Source: Melioribacteraceae bacterium (GTDB lineage: Bacteria; Bacteroidota; Ignavibacteria; Ignavibacteriales; Melioribacteraceae). Taken from it: a stretch of DNA of 64,000 nt. The position numbers and the translations under genes were made by a program. The stretch is from assembly GCA_021740785.1 (NCBI GenBank), contig JAIOZI010000003.1:1-64000 (forward strand), read 5' to 3'. The notes beneath the pieces were generated by a model that was not told the DNA's origin, searched no databases, and saw only the letters and a program-made list of their open reading frames with translations. Positions within the stretch are counted from its first letter, which is position 1; the number at the start of each line of letters is the position of its first letter. Shown piece after piece: positions 9,710-20,751 of the stretch.

Positions 9710-9798
9710 ATAAAAATTCTTTCGGAATTATGGGAACAAACTTTTATTCAATTTAACTAAAATAGGATGGAATGTAAAATTAGATTTTAAACGGGAAG

Positions 9799-9828
9799 AA
9801 AATGCGGGCACCCTTAAAGATGCCCGCA
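9799..9828 (-). terminator. Terminator of the C25 peptidase gene
   Basis: On the minus strand TGCGGGCA pairs with TGCCCGCA (9821-9828 with 9803-9810) and is followed by TTTTC. It sits just beyond the stop codon of the leftward peptidase gene. The T-run is short, so strength is uncertain. Confidence 0.65.
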
Positions 9829-9835
9829 AATAATA

Positions 9836-12800
9836 TTACTTGAGCAGCAACATCTTTTTAACTTCATTAAAACTTCTGCCGCCGTCAATACTTTCTGCTT
9901 CAATACGGAAGAAATACACGCCCGTTGCCATGTGATGAGCGTTCCAAACCGTTTCATGATAACCGGCATCCATAACATTATTGATCAATTGTGCAACCTG
10001 CTGACCCAATGAATTGAATATTACCAGTTTTACATTGCTTTGTGACGGTAGTGCAAATCTTATTTTACTCGAAGGATTGAACGGATTAGGATAATTCTGG
10101 CTGAGCTCAAAATCCGTCGGAATAATTTGATTTTCACCTTTACCATTAACCGAAACAAGTGGTTCATATAGACTTAGATAATCTGCAATATTTTCGAGAA
10201 TCATTCTTTTATGTAAACCATCCGATATCTTATCAAAATTGAATGACATAAATACAACCTGCCGGTCATAAGCTATCATTGATCCGGCTTCGGGATAATC
10301 AGTCCATGATAGAACAACCTCATCCGGGTTGATAGGAACTACTGCATCCTGATCACCGTAATCGGAATAAGAATGACCAATTAAATCCGGCAGCCTGTTC
10401 GGAATTGAAGCTAACGGATGTCTTTTACTTTTAACAGTTATATCTCCGCTGTTATCCGCATCCCAATCATTAATATGAAGAACATCTTCAGCAAAAGCTC
10501 CCGATTGATGATCGTATCCTATTTCACCGCCTTCAATAATTAATACACCGTCATTCTGCACATGATTTAATAATTCAGTCTGCATTTCGGTAGATACCCC
10601 GCCTTCATCACTACCCATGCAGAAAATAACCGAAGAATAATTAAGCCATGTTGATACATCCGTAATAGCAATATCTTCAACAGTTACCGTCATTCCCATA
10701 TTAAGGAATGTGTCGCAAATTGCCTGAGCAGACGATTTTGATTTAGTTACAAATTCAAATGGATTTAATCCTTCTTTATCCGTGAATCTTTTTCCGCCGT
10801 CAGCATCAATAACAAGCAAACCGTGAGGTATTTCTAATGTGAATGCAAAGCTCGTATCCGAATGTATATTAACTAATGTATCAACCTGCATATAACCGGG
10901 GGATTTAACTTTTACGAGAAATTCAAAATTCAATATGGTTTGACTGAATGATCCTGTGGATTCATCAGTTATTATGGTTTCATAGAGTTCCCCGTTATCG
11001 GACCTGTAAAATTTAACTGTTGCCGAAAGCGGATTTCCACCCTCATTAACTACCGTACCTGATATTGTACTGCTTGCAGCCGGACTCAAATTAACGAGCA
11101 TGGAATTTGAACCGTAATTCATAAAGTAATTTTCTGAATATTCTTCAAAACCAAAAGCTTGAACACTAATTTCAATATCACCGACTTCAATTTCTTTCGG
11201 CACGGCAAACGCTCCGCCGGATCCGGTTGTAACTGAGTATACTTCTTCTCCGTTTCTGAATCCTTTCACTCTAGCGCCGCTAACATAACCGCCATCACCG
11301 TCCATGACCAAACCGGCTAATACACCTTTTGCAACAATTATTGGGAACTGCTCGTGATAAAAATTATAGCCGTCTTTCACCAAATAAGCATTAACTGAAC
11401 CAAGTACATTTGGAACAAGCTCGTAAGTATCAGAATTAGCGGTACTAACTGTTTCATTATTAACCGCTGCATAAACTGTTATTTCTTCATCAACAGCCGT
11501 TCCATTTATAACTCCTGGCTGGTTAACCGAGAATGTATCCGATATTCCAAAGTCTGTTGAAACAAATAGTTCTGCATCAGTAAACTCAGTTCCGCCTTCA
11601 ACCCAAACTGTATCGGTAAACAAAAGGTAGGAATCGCCTTCACGTTGTCCTTTAACAAGTAAATATGGACCAACATTAGGATTTAATCCTGCTGAAATAA
11701 TTCCATTATCATCCGTATCTAAAGTATCAACAAAATAACCGGGAGCTTCGAACCAGATGTTAACAGCGCTGATAGGAGCCATTGCCGTATCAAGTACGGT
11801 TACAGTAACATCGGTATTGGTATTTATTGCTATAGTGTCGGGATCCAAAGTTACATTTGCAGGAACAATGACTTGAACATCGGCTAAATACGGTTGGGAG
11901 TTTTGCGCGGTAACGGTAAGAGAAACTGTACCAACTTCATTAATCGGTGAATCGAATGCTACGTTTGCATTTCCGTATTCATCTGTAAGTGCTGAACCGA
12001 GAAGTTCACCGTTCATCATAACGCCGACAAGTGCATTGCTCACCTCGGAAACTGATACTTCAAATGAGGATGATCCAACCGGTAAAATCGGCAGGTGATT
12101 AACTGCCAGTTCTTCAGGTGAAGTCCAAAACAACTGCAACGATGGATCACCGAACAATTCATAAATTTCCCAATAATAATTAATTAAACTGCTGGATGAC
12201 TGCATAACCGCAAAGTTTCCGGCGAATACCATTGATGAAAGTGAAGTTAAATCGGTATAAACCGGCACATCATATGCTCCGAGAGTTGTCTCTTCGAAGG
12301 TTGGTGTTACACCATCACCTACATGAGCAAAATAACCTGTCGACCACCAAACATCTTCATCCCAATAAGTTGAATTTGTGCCGCCGATATATCCAACTGC
12401 ACCTTTATCAGCAGCCCTGGTAAATGCTTCGCCAAAACATACATCAGTATCGAATGCACTTGTTAAGCATGCATTGCCAATTGCCAATGTATATTTTCCG
12501 CTATTCGTTAAATTATTTACATCAGAAATCGTAAAACTTGGATCAGCCCAAACTGTTTGACTTCCGTGAGCAGTATAATTTACAAAACCTACTCCGTCGT
12601 TTACGTCTTGAATAATGTCGGATTCAAATTGACCGGAACCTGTTGTTTCATACATTGCAACATAATCATAGCCATTGCTTGTATTAAAATATTGTTCAGC
12701 TCCGTATCTAATCGTCGGGTAACCGTGTGAGGATGAATGAGAGTAATCCCATCCGGCGATTAATGTAATTCTGTTTAGGTATGACGGATCTTCGATTTCA

Positions 12801-13906
12801 AATTTTTCGTAATAAAGTGTTTTATCAATTATAGCTTGTAATTGACTTGTATTAGTTGCAGAAAATCTACCGGTATAAATATCAGGTAGATAATCTGAAG
12901 TAACTGCAACGAATGGTAAATCTGTAACGTGATATCCTGTTTCACCTGAAAACGGCTGAACCTCATCATCATCCCCAACTAATAAAACAAATGATGGCGC
13001 CGGATTATCTTCCGTTGCGTTATTAAATTCATCATGAATAAAGTTTTTGTAACCGGTATTCGATGATCCGAGTTCTTCTGTTGTTTTCAGAACTACCAAA
13101 TATCCCATTTGAGTTTTCCAATCAACAAACGGCTGTAATGTTTCAACAAATTCCGAAGGAGTTATTATTATGTATTTATGCGGGAATCTCAATAAACTTG
13201 CGGGATCACCGTCATCACTGTTATTCAGCAATGTTGTGAAATTTTTCTCAAAAAACGGCGAATAATATTTTTGTTTTAATGATTGAGTTGCAGCCAAATC
13301 CGAGTTTTCAAAAACAACTCTAATTTTTAGCTGATTATAGATTCTTATAACATTTGTTACAGGGTTATATTCAATCGGCGCAACTTTTAACAAGCCGATA
13401 TTCTTATAACGCATAATCCCTAATTCATCAAATGAAATTTTATCTAATTTATAAAATTGATTTGATGAATATATACTTTCGTCTATTTCAAAGGGTTTTA
13501 ATGAAGGATCGTCACTTTTTGATAACGGAGGTTGAACCGGTATAATTTGATTTGAAAAACCGAGCTCGTTTAAATCAATCTCCTCAATTTTATACTCAAT
13601 TACTTCAGTTCTAACATCGGCACCTATTGGAATTTCAATAAACCTGTTCATCATCGGTAATTTTGGTTCGCCGACATTATTTGAATATTGTGAACCGGGT
13701 AAAATCAACTGAATGAATTCTCCCCTTTTTGTATCTATTGTAACGGGAACAAGTTCAGATAAGTCGTATTCTAAAATTAGTTCTTCTGTAAAATTGGAAA
13801 GGACTTCTACTTTTGTCTCAGCAGATGTTAAACTTATGTTCTGAGCATTAATAGTAAATGCAAACAGCAAAACAACCGCAGACAATAAAAGTAAAATATT
13901 ACGCAT
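9836..13906 (-). CDS. Gingipain-like C25 cysteine peptidase with T9SS sorting domain
   Basis: A 1356-residue secreted protein. A signal peptide (MRNILLLLSAVVLLFAFTINA) is followed by a propeptide region to about 230 and a C25 peptidase domain (about 240-600). The catalytic pair is visible as H447 in NYTAHGS and C480 in GNACLTSAF. Ig-like and carboxypeptidase-regulatory-like repeats follow, then a ThuA/glutamine-amidotransferase-like segment near 1080-1240, and a C-terminal T9SS domain (QNYPNPFNPSS ... MLLLK). Family members digest proteins outside the cell or mature T9SS cargo. The ATG at 13906 was chosen because GGAG lies upstream and the signal peptide starts there; an in-frame start exists 13 codons earlier. 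It ends 8 bases before a terminator hairpin. Confidence 0.9.
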   Translation of the reverse strand: MRNILLLLSAVVLLFAFTINAQNISLTSAETKVEVLSNFTEELILEYDLSELVPVTIDTKRGEFIQLILPGSQYSNNVGEPKLPMMNRFIEIPIGADVRTEVIEYKIEEIDLNELGFSNQIIPVQPPLSKSDDPSLKPFEIDESIYSSNQFYKLDKISFDELGIMRYKNIGLLKVAPIEYNPVTNVIRIYNQLKIRVVFENSDLAATQSLKQKYYSPFFEKNFTTLLNNSDDGDPASLLRFPHKYIIITPSEFVETLQPFVDWKTQMGYLVVLKTTEELGSSNTGYKNFIHDEFNNATEDNPAPSFVLLVGDDDEVQPFSGETGYHVTDLPFVAVTSDYLPDIYTGRFSATNTSQLQAIIDKTLYYEKFEIEDPSYLNRITLIAGWDYSHSSSHGYPTIRYGAEQYFNTSNGYDYVAMYETTGSGQFESDIIQDVNDGVGFVNYTAHGSQTVWADPSFTISDVNNLTNSGKYTLAIGNACLTSAFDTDVCFGEAFTRAADKGAVGYIGGTNSTYWDEDVWWSTGYFAHVGDGVTPTFEETTLGAYDVPVYTDLTSLSSMVFAGNFAVMQSSSSLINYYWEIYELFGDPSLQLFWTSPEELAVNHLPILPVGSSSFEVSVSEVSNALVGVMMNGELLGSALTDEYGNANVAFDSPINEVGTVSLTVTAQNSQPYLADVQVIVPANVTLDPDTIAINTNTDVTVTVLDTAMAPISAVNIWFEAPGYFVDTLDTDDNGIISAGLNPNVGPYLLVKGQREGDSYLLFTDTVWVEGGTEFTDAELFVSTDFGISDTFSVNQPGVINGTAVDEEITVYAAVNNETVSTANSDTYELVPNVLGSVNAYLVKDGYNFYHEQFPIIVAKGVLAGLVMDGDGGYVSGARVKGFRNGEEVYSVTTGSGGAFAVPKEIEVGDIEISVQAFGFEEYSENYFMNYGSNSMLVNLSPAASSTISGTVVNEGGNPLSATVKFYRSDNGELYETIITDESTGSFSQTILNFEFLVKVKSPGYMQVDTLVNIHSDTSFAFTLEIPHGLLVIDADGGKRFTDKEGLNPFEFVTKSKSSAQAICDTFLNMGMTVTVEDIAITDVSTWLNYSSVIFCMGSDEGGVSTEMQTELLNHVQNDGVLIIEGGEIGYDHQSGAFAEDVLHINDWDADNSGDITVKSKRHPLASIPNRLPDLIGHSYSDYGDQDAVVPINPDEVVLSWTDYPEAGSMIAYDRQVVFMSFNFDKISDGLHKRMILENIADYLSLYEPLVSVNGKGENQIIPTDFELSQNYPNPFNPSSKIRFALPSQSNVKLVIFNSLGQQVAQLINNVMDAGYHETVWNAHHMATGVYFFRIEAESIDGGRSFNEVKKMLLLK

Positions 13907-14143
13907 AATCACTCCGTTAATTTTGGTATTATTAATTATTTTCAATTTTTCGGTGAATATTGAATTAATTAGATAGAGTTATCTTTATTCTAGTTTCAAT
14001 ATATGCCAATTCTAGAAAAATAAAAAGTTTTTTTTGATCGGGATTGTTAAAACCGGTGCCGATAAAGTTAATCAAAAAAGAAAAATAGGTCTTTTTTTAT
14101 TATGTTTTATGATGCTAAAATTTTGTTAATAGTCGGAGTAATA

Positions 14144-16315
14144 ATGATGGATGAAATGAAAAATAATGAAGCTAAACTCGATGAGGAGTTTGCAATTAGA
14201 GATGACTTCGAAACAAATGATTTTTCAAAATGGAAAGAGCAAGTTGAGAAAGATCTTAAAGGTGCGGCTTATGAAAAGAAACTGATTACGAAAACTTATG
14301 AAGGAATTGATCTGCAGCCCATTTACACCCGGAAGGATACCGAGAATCTAAAATTTAATGACGGCTTTCCCGGTTTTGATTCCAGGAAGAGGGGACAAAA
14401 ATTTTCCGGGTATGTAAATAAAAGCTGGAATATTTGTCAAAATTTACCTTATCAAAAATCGGAAGATATTAACGAAGCATTAAAAAATGATTTATCACGC
14501 GGTCAAAATTCTATCATGCTAACTTTTGATACTGCCACAAATTTGGGAATTGATGCGGATTTTGCTGATCCCGCGAATGTGGGCGATACCGGTTTATCAT
14601 TGAGCGAAATTAAAACGCTTTCGAATTGTTTGAAAGAAATCGATATTACTCAATATCCTCTTTTTATTAAATCGGGATTTTCTTCGCTCCCGATTTTCCC
14701 GCTTGTACTAAGCTACTTAAAAAGAATAAGCGTAGATCCTTCCGAAATTATTGTATCTGTTGAATCCGACCCGATTGGTTTTTGGATCAGCAAAGGAGAA
14801 TTACCGGTAAAAATAGACAGCGCACTTTATGAACAATATCTTGTTGCTAATTACGCCATTACGAATGAACTGAATTTCAAAACTATTGGGATTGATACAT
14901 CAATATATACTGATGCCGGAGCAAGTTGTGTGCAGGAACTAGCCTTTTCAATCGCAACTGCAAATGAGTACATGCATTCTTTAATTGGAAAAGGGCTAAA
15001 CGCTGAATCCATAATTAAACTATTTCGATTTACATACGGTATCGGTCCAAATTATTTTATGGAGATTGCCAAACTTCGTGCGGCAAAAATTTTATGGTCG
15101 AAAGTTTTGGAAAAATACGGAGTTGATGAATCAGAAAAGGAGATGTTTATACATGCACGAACCACAAGAATGAATCAAACATTATACGATCCCTATGTAA
15201 ACATGCTGCGTACAACAACCGAAGCATTCTCTGCAATTGTGGGCGGAATAGATAGTCTACAGACAAATCCCTTTGATGAAACTTTCAGAGAGCCCAACCA
15301 ATTTTCGAGAAGAATTGCACGCAACACTCAAATTATATTGAATGAAGAATCTCACTTAAACAAATTGATCGATCCCTCCGGCGGCTCATACTATGTTGAA
15401 AAACTCACCGAGGATGTAGCAAAAGCTAGTTGGGAATTATTCAAAGAGATAGAATCAAGTGGAGGAATGATTGAATCAGTCAAAAATAATTTACCTCAAA
15501 AATTAATTTCGGAAGTTGTTGAAAAAAGGAAAAATGACGCTGCTAAACGAAAGACAGTTATTGTAGGAACAAATATGTATGCAAATCTTTCTGAACAGTC
15601 GTTGGAAAAAAAGAAATCCGAAAAGGATATTTTTTATAAAGAGAGATTAGAATTTTTGAGAAATTATAGAGAAGCTTCCAATCAATCAAAAATAAAAGAA
15701 ATTTTATCCCGGTTAAAAGAATCGGGCAAGACAGATTCAAACAAAATTATTGATTCTGCTGTATCGGCATTTCTTGAAGGAGCGACAATCGGTGAAATAA
15801 CAAAGGCAATAAGAACTAACTCTGAAGGTGGAGATAAAACTACACCGGTTAGTGAATTCAGGTTAGCCGGAATGTTTGAGGAATTGAGAAAAATTTCGGA
15901 TAAAATTAAAGACACAGATGGTGAACGCCCCAAAGTATTTTTGGCAAATATGGGTCCAATTAAACAACATAAAGCCAGGGCAGATTTTGCGAAAGGATTT
16001 TTTGAAGTCGGAGGATTTGAAGTTATATCTCCCGAAGGATTTCAATCAACCGCAGATGCAGTATCCGCTGCATTAAAATTAAATACATCGGCAGTTGTGA
16101 TTTGCTCAACGGATGATACTTACCCTGAAATCGTTCCGGCATTTGTAACCGGAATCAGAAATAATAAAAAAGAGATGAATTTAATTCTTGCCGGTTATCC
16201 TAAAGATCAAATTGAAGAACATGTAAAATCGGGAGTTGGCGATTTCATTTATTTGGGATGCAACGCTTATAAAGTGTTATCTGATTTGTTGACAAAGATT
16301 GGAGGGCAATCATAA
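14144..16315 (+). CDS. mutA: Methylmalonyl-CoA mutase small (beta) subunit
   Basis: About 723 residues. The N-terminal TIM-barrel domain (about 30-530) resembles the catalytic subunit. The C-terminal flavodoxin-like domain lacks the cobalamin motif DxHxxG: the matching place reads [11 protein letters not shown]. That is diagnostic of the non-catalytic subunit, which stabilises the heterodimer converting succinyl-CoA and methylmalonyl-CoA. Two adjacent ATGs (14144 and 14147) follow GGAG at 14135-14138; an earlier in-frame ATG at 14102 has no such site. The stop and the mutB start share one base (TAATG), so the subunits are translationally coupled. No cobalamin riboswitch was recognised upstream. 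Confidence 0.93.
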   Translation: MMDEMKNNEAKLDEEFAIRDDFETNDFSKWKEQVEKDLKGAAYEKKLITKTYEGIDLQPIYTRKDTENLKFNDGFPGFDSRKRGQKFSGYVNKSWNICQNLPYQKSEDINEALKNDLSRGQNSIMLTFDTATNLGIDADFADPANVGDTGLSLSEIKTLSNCLKEIDITQYPLFIKSGFSSLPIFPLVLSYLKRISVDPSEIIVSVESDPIGFWISKGELPVKIDSALYEQYLVANYAITNELNFKTIGIDTSIYTDAGASCVQELAFSIATANEYMHSLIGKGLNAESIIKLFRFTYGIGPNYFMEIAKLRAAKILWSKVLEKYGVDESEKEMFIHARTTRMNQTLYDPYVNMLRTTTEAFSAIVGGIDSLQTNPFDETFREPNQFSRRIARNTQIILNEESHLNKLIDPSGGSYYVEKLTEDVAKASWELFKEIESSGGMIESVKNNLPQKLISEVVEKRKNDAAKRKTVIVGTNMYANLSEQSLEKKKSEKDIFYKERLEFLRNYREASNQSKIKEILSRLKESGKTDSNKIIDSAVSAFLEGATIGEITKAIRTNSEGGDKTTPVSEFRLAGMFEELRKISDKIKDTDGERPKVFLANMGPIKQHKARADFAKGFFEVGGFEVISPEGFQSTADAVSAALKLNTSAVVICSTDDTYPEIVPAFVTGIRNNKKEMNLILAGYPKDQIEEHVKSGVGDFIYLGCNAYKVLSDLLTKIGGQS

Positions 16316-18495
16316 TGGAAAGAATAAAATTTGCGGATGTGGAATTACAATTTGAATCAAAATCAAAAAGTTACGATGAGTGGAAAGAGAAGTTTAAAAT
16401 TGAAACCGGGAAGGAACCGGATGATTTTATTTGGGAAACGATGGAAAAGATAAACGTGAAACCACTTTACACGAAAGATGATATTAAAAATTACGAACAT
16501 CTTGAATACATGTCCGGATTACCTCCCTATTTACGCGGTCCTTATTCAACTATGTACGTTATGCGACCGTGGACGGTAAGGCAATATGCCGGATTTTCTA
16601 CAGCCGAAGAAAGCAATGCATTTTACCGCAGAAATCTTGCCGCCGGTCAGAGGGGTTTATCAGTTGCCTTTGATCTCGCTACACATAGAGGATACGACTC
16701 CGATCACCCGCGCGTGGTTGGTGATGTTGGGAAAGCCGGAGTTGCAATTGATTCGGTTGAAGATATGAAGATTTTGTTCGATGGAATTCCACTCGATAAA
16801 ATGTCGGTTTCGATGACAATGAACGGTGCCGTTTTACCGGTGATGGCATTCTATATTGTTGCCGCTGAAGAACAGGGAGTCGAACATTCCAAACTTACGG
16901 GAACTATTCAAAATGATATTTTAAAAGAATACATGGTTCGGAATACTTACATTTATCCACCGAAACAATCGATGAAAATTATTGCCGACATTTTCAGATA
17001 CACCTCGCAGAATATGCCGAAGTTCAACAGCATTAGTATTTCCGGTTATCACATGCAGGAAGCCGGTGCAACGGCTGATTTGGAAATGGCATACACACTT
17101 GCAGACGGGTTGGAATATATACGAACGGGAATTGCTGCCGGAATGGATATTGATGAGTTCGCACCGCGGCTTTCTTTCTTCTGGGCACAGGGAATGAATT
17201 ATTTTATGGAAATTGCAAAGATGCGTGCAGCCAGGTTAATCTGGGCTAAGCTTGTAAAACAGTTCAATCCTAAAAACCCGAAATCAATGTCGCTTCGTAC
17301 ACACTCTCAAACTTCGGGCTGGAGTTTGGCTGAACAGGATCCGTTTAATAATGTTGTCCGCACATGTATTGAAGCAATGGCTGCTGCGCTGGGACATACA
17401 CAATCACTTCACACAAATTCATTAGATGAAGCAATCGCTCTCCCTACTGATTTCTCAGCACGAATTGCTCGTAACACACAATTGTATTTGCAGGATGAAA
17501 CATACATAACACGTGTTATCGATCCATGGGGCGGTTCGTATTATGTTGAATCTTTAACCGACGCATTGCTTAAAAAAGGATGGCAGCATATTCTCGAAAT
17601 CCAATCATACGGTGGAATGACAAAAGCTATTGAAGCAGGAATACCTAAAATGAGAATTGAAGAAGCGGCTGCAAGAAGACAGGCAAGAATTGATTCGGGT
17701 ACTGAAACGATAGTTGGGATTAATAAATACAGGTTGGATAAGGAAGATCCGATTGAAATCTTGGAAGTTGATAATGCAGCGGTAAGAATCTCTCAGATTC
17801 GCAGATTAAATGATACTAAATCAAAAAGAAATGAAAGTGAAGTTCGTAAATGTCTTGAAGCAATTTCAAATTCTGCTGAAACAGGTGAAGGAAATTTATT
17901 AGATTTGTCTGTAAAGGCAGCACGTGTAAGAGCTACCTTGGGCGAAATATCAACAGCAATTGAAAAAGTAAGCGGGAGATATCAAGCAGTGACACGTACA
18001 ATATCAGGCGTATACAGCAGTGAATATAGCGGAAGTGATGACGATGTAATGAATAAAGTTAGAAAGATGACTGATGACTTTGCTGAAAGAGAAGGCAGAC
18101 GACCTCGAATCTTAGTTGCAAAAATGGGTCAGGACGGTCATGACCGCGGCGCTAAAGTTATTGCTACAGCTTATGCAGATATGGGGTTTGATGTTGATGT
18201 GGGACCTCTTTTCCAAACTCCCGAAGAAACTGCCCGGCAAGCCGTTGAAAATGATGTACATATTGTGGGTATTAGTTCGCTCGCTGCGGGACATAAAACA
18301 TTACTCCCTCAACTTGTTGATGAATTGAAAAATCAAGGGCGGGAAGATATTGTTGTAATTATCGGAGGTGTTATACCTCATCAAGATTATGATTTTCTTT
18401 ATGAACACGGAGCTGCGGCAATATTCGGACCGGGCACAAAAATTCCATCGGCGGGAATTAAAATCATGGAATTAGTTAATGAACGATTTGGGTAA
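16315..18495 (+). CDS. mutB: Methylmalonyl-CoA mutase large (alpha, catalytic) subunit
   Basis: A 726-residue enzyme, the usual family length. The substrate-binding barrel (about 40-560) has [18 protein letters not shown] and the [20 protein letters not shown] signature. The C-terminal B12 domain has the intact motif D607-G-H609-D-R-G612 ([12 protein letters not shown]), whose His coordinates cobalt. It interconverts methylmalonyl-CoA and succinyl-CoA by radical rearrangement, linking propionate, odd-chain and branched amino-acid metabolism to the TCA cycle. It starts inside the mutA stop and depends on MeaB, encoded 1.1 kb downstream, for cofactor loading and repair. No methylmalonyl-CoA epimerase or propionyl-CoA carboxylase gene is in the window. 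Confidence 0.96.
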   Translation: MERIKFADVELQFESKSKSYDEWKEKFKIETGKEPDDFIWETMEKINVKPLYTKDDIKNYEHLEYMSGLPPYLRGPYSTMYVMRPWTVRQYAGFSTAEESNAFYRRNLAAGQRGLSVAFDLATHRGYDSDHPRVVGDVGKAGVAIDSVEDMKILFDGIPLDKMSVSMTMNGAVLPVMAFYIVAAEEQGVEHSKLTGTIQNDILKEYMVRNTYIYPPKQSMKIIADIFRYTSQNMPKFNSISISGYHMQEAGATADLEMAYTLADGLEYIRTGIAAGMDIDEFAPRLSFFWAQGMNYFMEIAKMRAARLIWAKLVKQFNPKNPKSMSLRTHSQTSGWSLAEQDPFNNVVRTCIEAMAAALGHTQSLHTNSLDEAIALPTDFSARIARNTQLYLQDETYITRVIDPWGGSYYVESLTDALLKKGWQHILEIQSYGGMTKAIEAGIPKMRIEEAAARRQARIDSGTETIVGINKYRLDKEDPIEILEVDNAAVRISQIRRLNDTKSKRNESEVRKCLEAISNSAETGEGNLLDLSVKAARVRATLGEISTAIEKVSGRYQAVTRTISGVYSSEYSGSDDDVMNKVRKMTDDFAEREGRRPRILVAKMGQDGHDRGAKVIATAYADMGFDVDVGPLFQTPEETARQAVENDVHIVGISSLAAGHKTLLPQLVDELKNQGREDIVVIIGGVIPHQDYDFLYEHGAAAIFGPGTKIPSAGIKIMELVNERFG

Positions 18496-18536
18496 TAACA
18501 ATCATTATTGTTAAGCATTTATGAGGTTGTCTTAAT

Positions 18537-18752
18537 CCCAAAAAATTCATTGGAAATGAATTTTTTGCCGCTGGTCGCTCATAAAATGTTTTATTAAAAC
18601 ATTTTATATTGCGGGATTAACCCCGACAATTTGTAAGAGAAATATTTTACTTAAATAACGAATTCCAAAATTTCTATATGACTAAGCATCTGATAATTCA
18701 CAACTTACAAATTGTCGGCACGAAGGGCAGATTTTCCATTGGAAAATCTGGG
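18537..18752 (-). repeat. 216-bp dispersed palindromic element, copy A
   Basis: From CCC to GGG this unit is 216 bp. It is the reverse complement of the copies at 26526-26741 and 56745-56960. It holds a terminal hairpin (CAGATTTTCCATTGGAAAATC-type), the inverted pair CCGACAATTTGTAAG/CTTACAAATTGTCGG, a CATAAAATGTTTT/AAAACATTTTAT hairpin, and a second end hairpin around CATTGGAAATG. TTAA occurs next to both ends. It begins 41 bp after mutB and could end its transcript. The rest of the gap (18753-18941) shows nothing coding. Confidence 0.85.
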
Positions 18753-18941
18753 TTAAAAATAATTTGGGAAGTGCTTTATTAGAGTTTTTGAAATAATATG
18801 ATTATTAAATCGACATGTTAAATGATTTTTCCGGCAACCCATGTCAAAGTTAAAAATTGATTTTATATTAAACAGGCAGCCTATTTCTAATGACCAAAAA
18901 TAGAATTGATTGACCGGGTCACAATGCGGTAATATTATATT

Positions 18942-19508
18942 ATGGAAATAATTCCCACACTAAAAACAGAGAGATTGGAACTCCGTCCATTTAGAATTGA
19001 AGATGCAAAATGGGTAGAGCTTTTTGCCGGTGAAAAGGTAATAGCAGATAACACGCTTTTCATTCCTCACCCGTATCCGGAGGATCTAGCCGAATTATGG
19101 ATTTCAACTCACAAAAAATTAGCTGAAGATGATAAAGAAATTGTGTGGGCTGTAACCGGGAAGAGTGACGGAGAATTTATTGGCGCTATTGGTCTTGAAC
19201 TGAATCTGAAATATAACAAGGGCGAAAGCGGCTACTGGATTGGTATCCCCTATTGGAATAAGGGTTTTGCTACCGAAGCGCTTGCTTCAATAATAAAATT
19301 CGGATTCGAGATACTGAAACTGAATAAGATATCAGCTCATCACTTTTCAAACAACGCAGCTTCAGGAAAAGTAATGTTAAATAATGGAATGCAGAAAGAA
19401 GGATATTTAAGAGAAGAAATAATTAAAAACGGGAAATATATTGATGTGATTTGTTACAGCATACTTTCAAAAGATTATTTTAAGAATCGAGATAACACTG
19501 ACAAATAA
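18942..19508 (+). CDS. GNAT family N-acetyltransferase (RimJ/RimL-like)
   Basis: A 188-residue cytoplasmic acetyltransferase. It starts with TERLELRPFRIEDA, typical of the RimJ/RimL branch. It contains SGYWIGIPYWNKGFATEAL, the acetyl-CoA pyrophosphate-binding loop region, and the terminal pattern NNAASGKVMLNNGMQKEGYLRE. The family acetylates ribosomal protein N-termini, small amines or antibiotics; the substrate cannot be assigned. It stands between mutB and meaB in the same direction but with its own 190-bp leader after repeat copy A. A perfect palindrome TGACC-G-GGTCA (18911-18921) lies 20 bases before the start and could be an operator. Confidence 0.88.
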   Translation: MEIIPTLKTERLELRPFRIEDAKWVELFAGEKVIADNTLFIPHPYPEDLAELWISTHKKLAEDDKEIVWAVTGKSDGEFIGAIGLELNLKYNKGESGYWIGIPYWNKGFATEALASIIKFGFEILKLNKISAHHFSNNAASGKVMLNNGMQKEGYLREEIIKNGKYIDVICYSILSKDYFKNRDNTDK

Positions 19509-19604
19509 TTTCAATAACATAAATCATAATAATTTTACTGCGTTCACGGATGTAAATGATTATATTCGTTAACCAACTGTAAATACAAAACACAAATTTC
19601 AATT

Positions 19605-20720
19605 ATGAGTGACGATAAATCATATAAACCCGATTGGGCGCCTAAAGAAGAAAACGATGCATTTGCAGTCCGTGTAGTGAAAGGCAAAGAAAATGAAGCT
19701 GAAACTTCGGCTGCAAAATTTATCCCGGCAATGAAAAAGAATATTCCATCCGTAATGGAATTGGTACAGGGAGTAATAAATAATAACCGCAACGTTTTAG
19801 CCCGCGCTATTACACTTATAGAAAGTAATTCAGAGCAGCATCATGAAACAGCACAGCAGGTACTGCAGGAAATTCTTCCGGAAACAGGCAAATCAATCAG
19901 AGTTGGAATTACAGGCGTGCCGGGCGCAGGAAAAAGTACTCTCATTGAGGCTCTGGGAATGTACTTGATCTCTCAGGGACATAAGGTTGCAGTATTGACT
20001 GTTGATCCCAGCAGCAGTATAACAAAAGGAAGTATTCTCGGAGATAAAACCAGGATGGAGAAATTATCCCGAGAACCTAATTGTTTTATTCGTCCCTCCC
20101 CTTCCGGCGGTACATTAGGAGGAGTAACACGCAAAAGCCGTGAAACAATTTTAGCGTGTGAAGCTGCCGGTTATGATGTGATACTGGTTGAAACAGTAGG
20201 TGTTGGTCAGAGTGAAATTACAGTTCGATCGATGGTGGATTTTTTTCTATTAGTAATGATTCCATCCGGCGGAGACGAACTTCAAGGTATTAAAAAAGGA
20301 GTAATTGAACTTGCCGATGCGCTTTTAATTAATAAATCAGACGGGGATTTACGGAATAAGGCAAATATTGCAAAAGCTGATTACTCAAACGCCCTTCATT
20401 ACATTATGCCTGCAACTAAAGGATGGCAAACCCGTGCTCATCTTTGTTCTGCTTTAGAGGGAACCGGGATATCAGAAATTTGGGAAATGATTAAAAAGTT
20501 TGAAGAAATTACAAAGGAAAACGGCGTATTTGAAAACCGGCGAAAAGATCAAGCGGTTGAGTGGATGTCGAGAATGATTGAAAACGAGTTACTCGATAAA
20601 TTTTACAACGATTCAAAAATCAGAGAAAAACTTCCTGTGATAAAAGAGAAGATTTTAAACGGTAATTTATGGGCTACCGCTGCCGCAGAAAGTTTATTGA
20701 AAGAGTTTTGGAATAAATAA
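19605..20720 (+). CDS. meaB: Methylmalonyl-CoA mutase-associated GTPase MeaB
   Basis: A 371-residue G3E-type P-loop GTPase. Walker A is GVPGAGKS at residues 104-111. The VDPSSSITKGSILGDKTRM block, the VETVGVGQSE switch region and the NKSDGD base-recognition motif follow. MeaB escorts adenosylcobalamin into the mutase and ejects damaged cofactor, using GTP. Its nearness to mutAB supports that role over the older ArgK arginine-transport label. A 95-bp gap separates it from the GNAT gene, and 31 bp separate it from the LolA-like gene. The first ~50 residues are poorly conserved and longer than in many homologues. Confidence 0.95.
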   Translation: MSDDKSYKPDWAPKEENDAFAVRVVKGKENEAETSAAKFIPAMKKNIPSVMELVQGVINNNRNVLARAITLIESNSEQHHETAQQVLQEILPETGKSIRVGITGVPGAGKSTLIEALGMYLISQGHKVAVLTVDPSSSITKGSILGDKTRMEKLSREPNCFIRPSPSGGTLGGVTRKSRETILACEAAGYDVILVETVGVGQSEITVRSMVDFFLLVMIPSGGDELQGIKKGVIELADALLINKSDGDLRNKANIAKADYSNALHYIMPATKGWQTRAHLCSALEGTGISEIWEMIKKFEEITKENGVFENRRKDQAVEWMSRMIENELLDKFYNDSKIREKLPVIKEKILNGNLWATAAAESLLKEFWNK

Positions 20721-20751
20721 ATCAACATATCTATTAATTATTGAGGTGGAA

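Noticed and set aside
13946-14143. Cobalamin riboswitch before mutA
   Set aside because: Only about 200 bases are available and no B12-box or the expected stems were recognised.
18911-18921. TGACC-G-GGTCA palindrome as a confirmed operator for the GNAT gene
   Set aside because: Short, single, and no regulator gene adjoins it; noted only in the GNAT entry.
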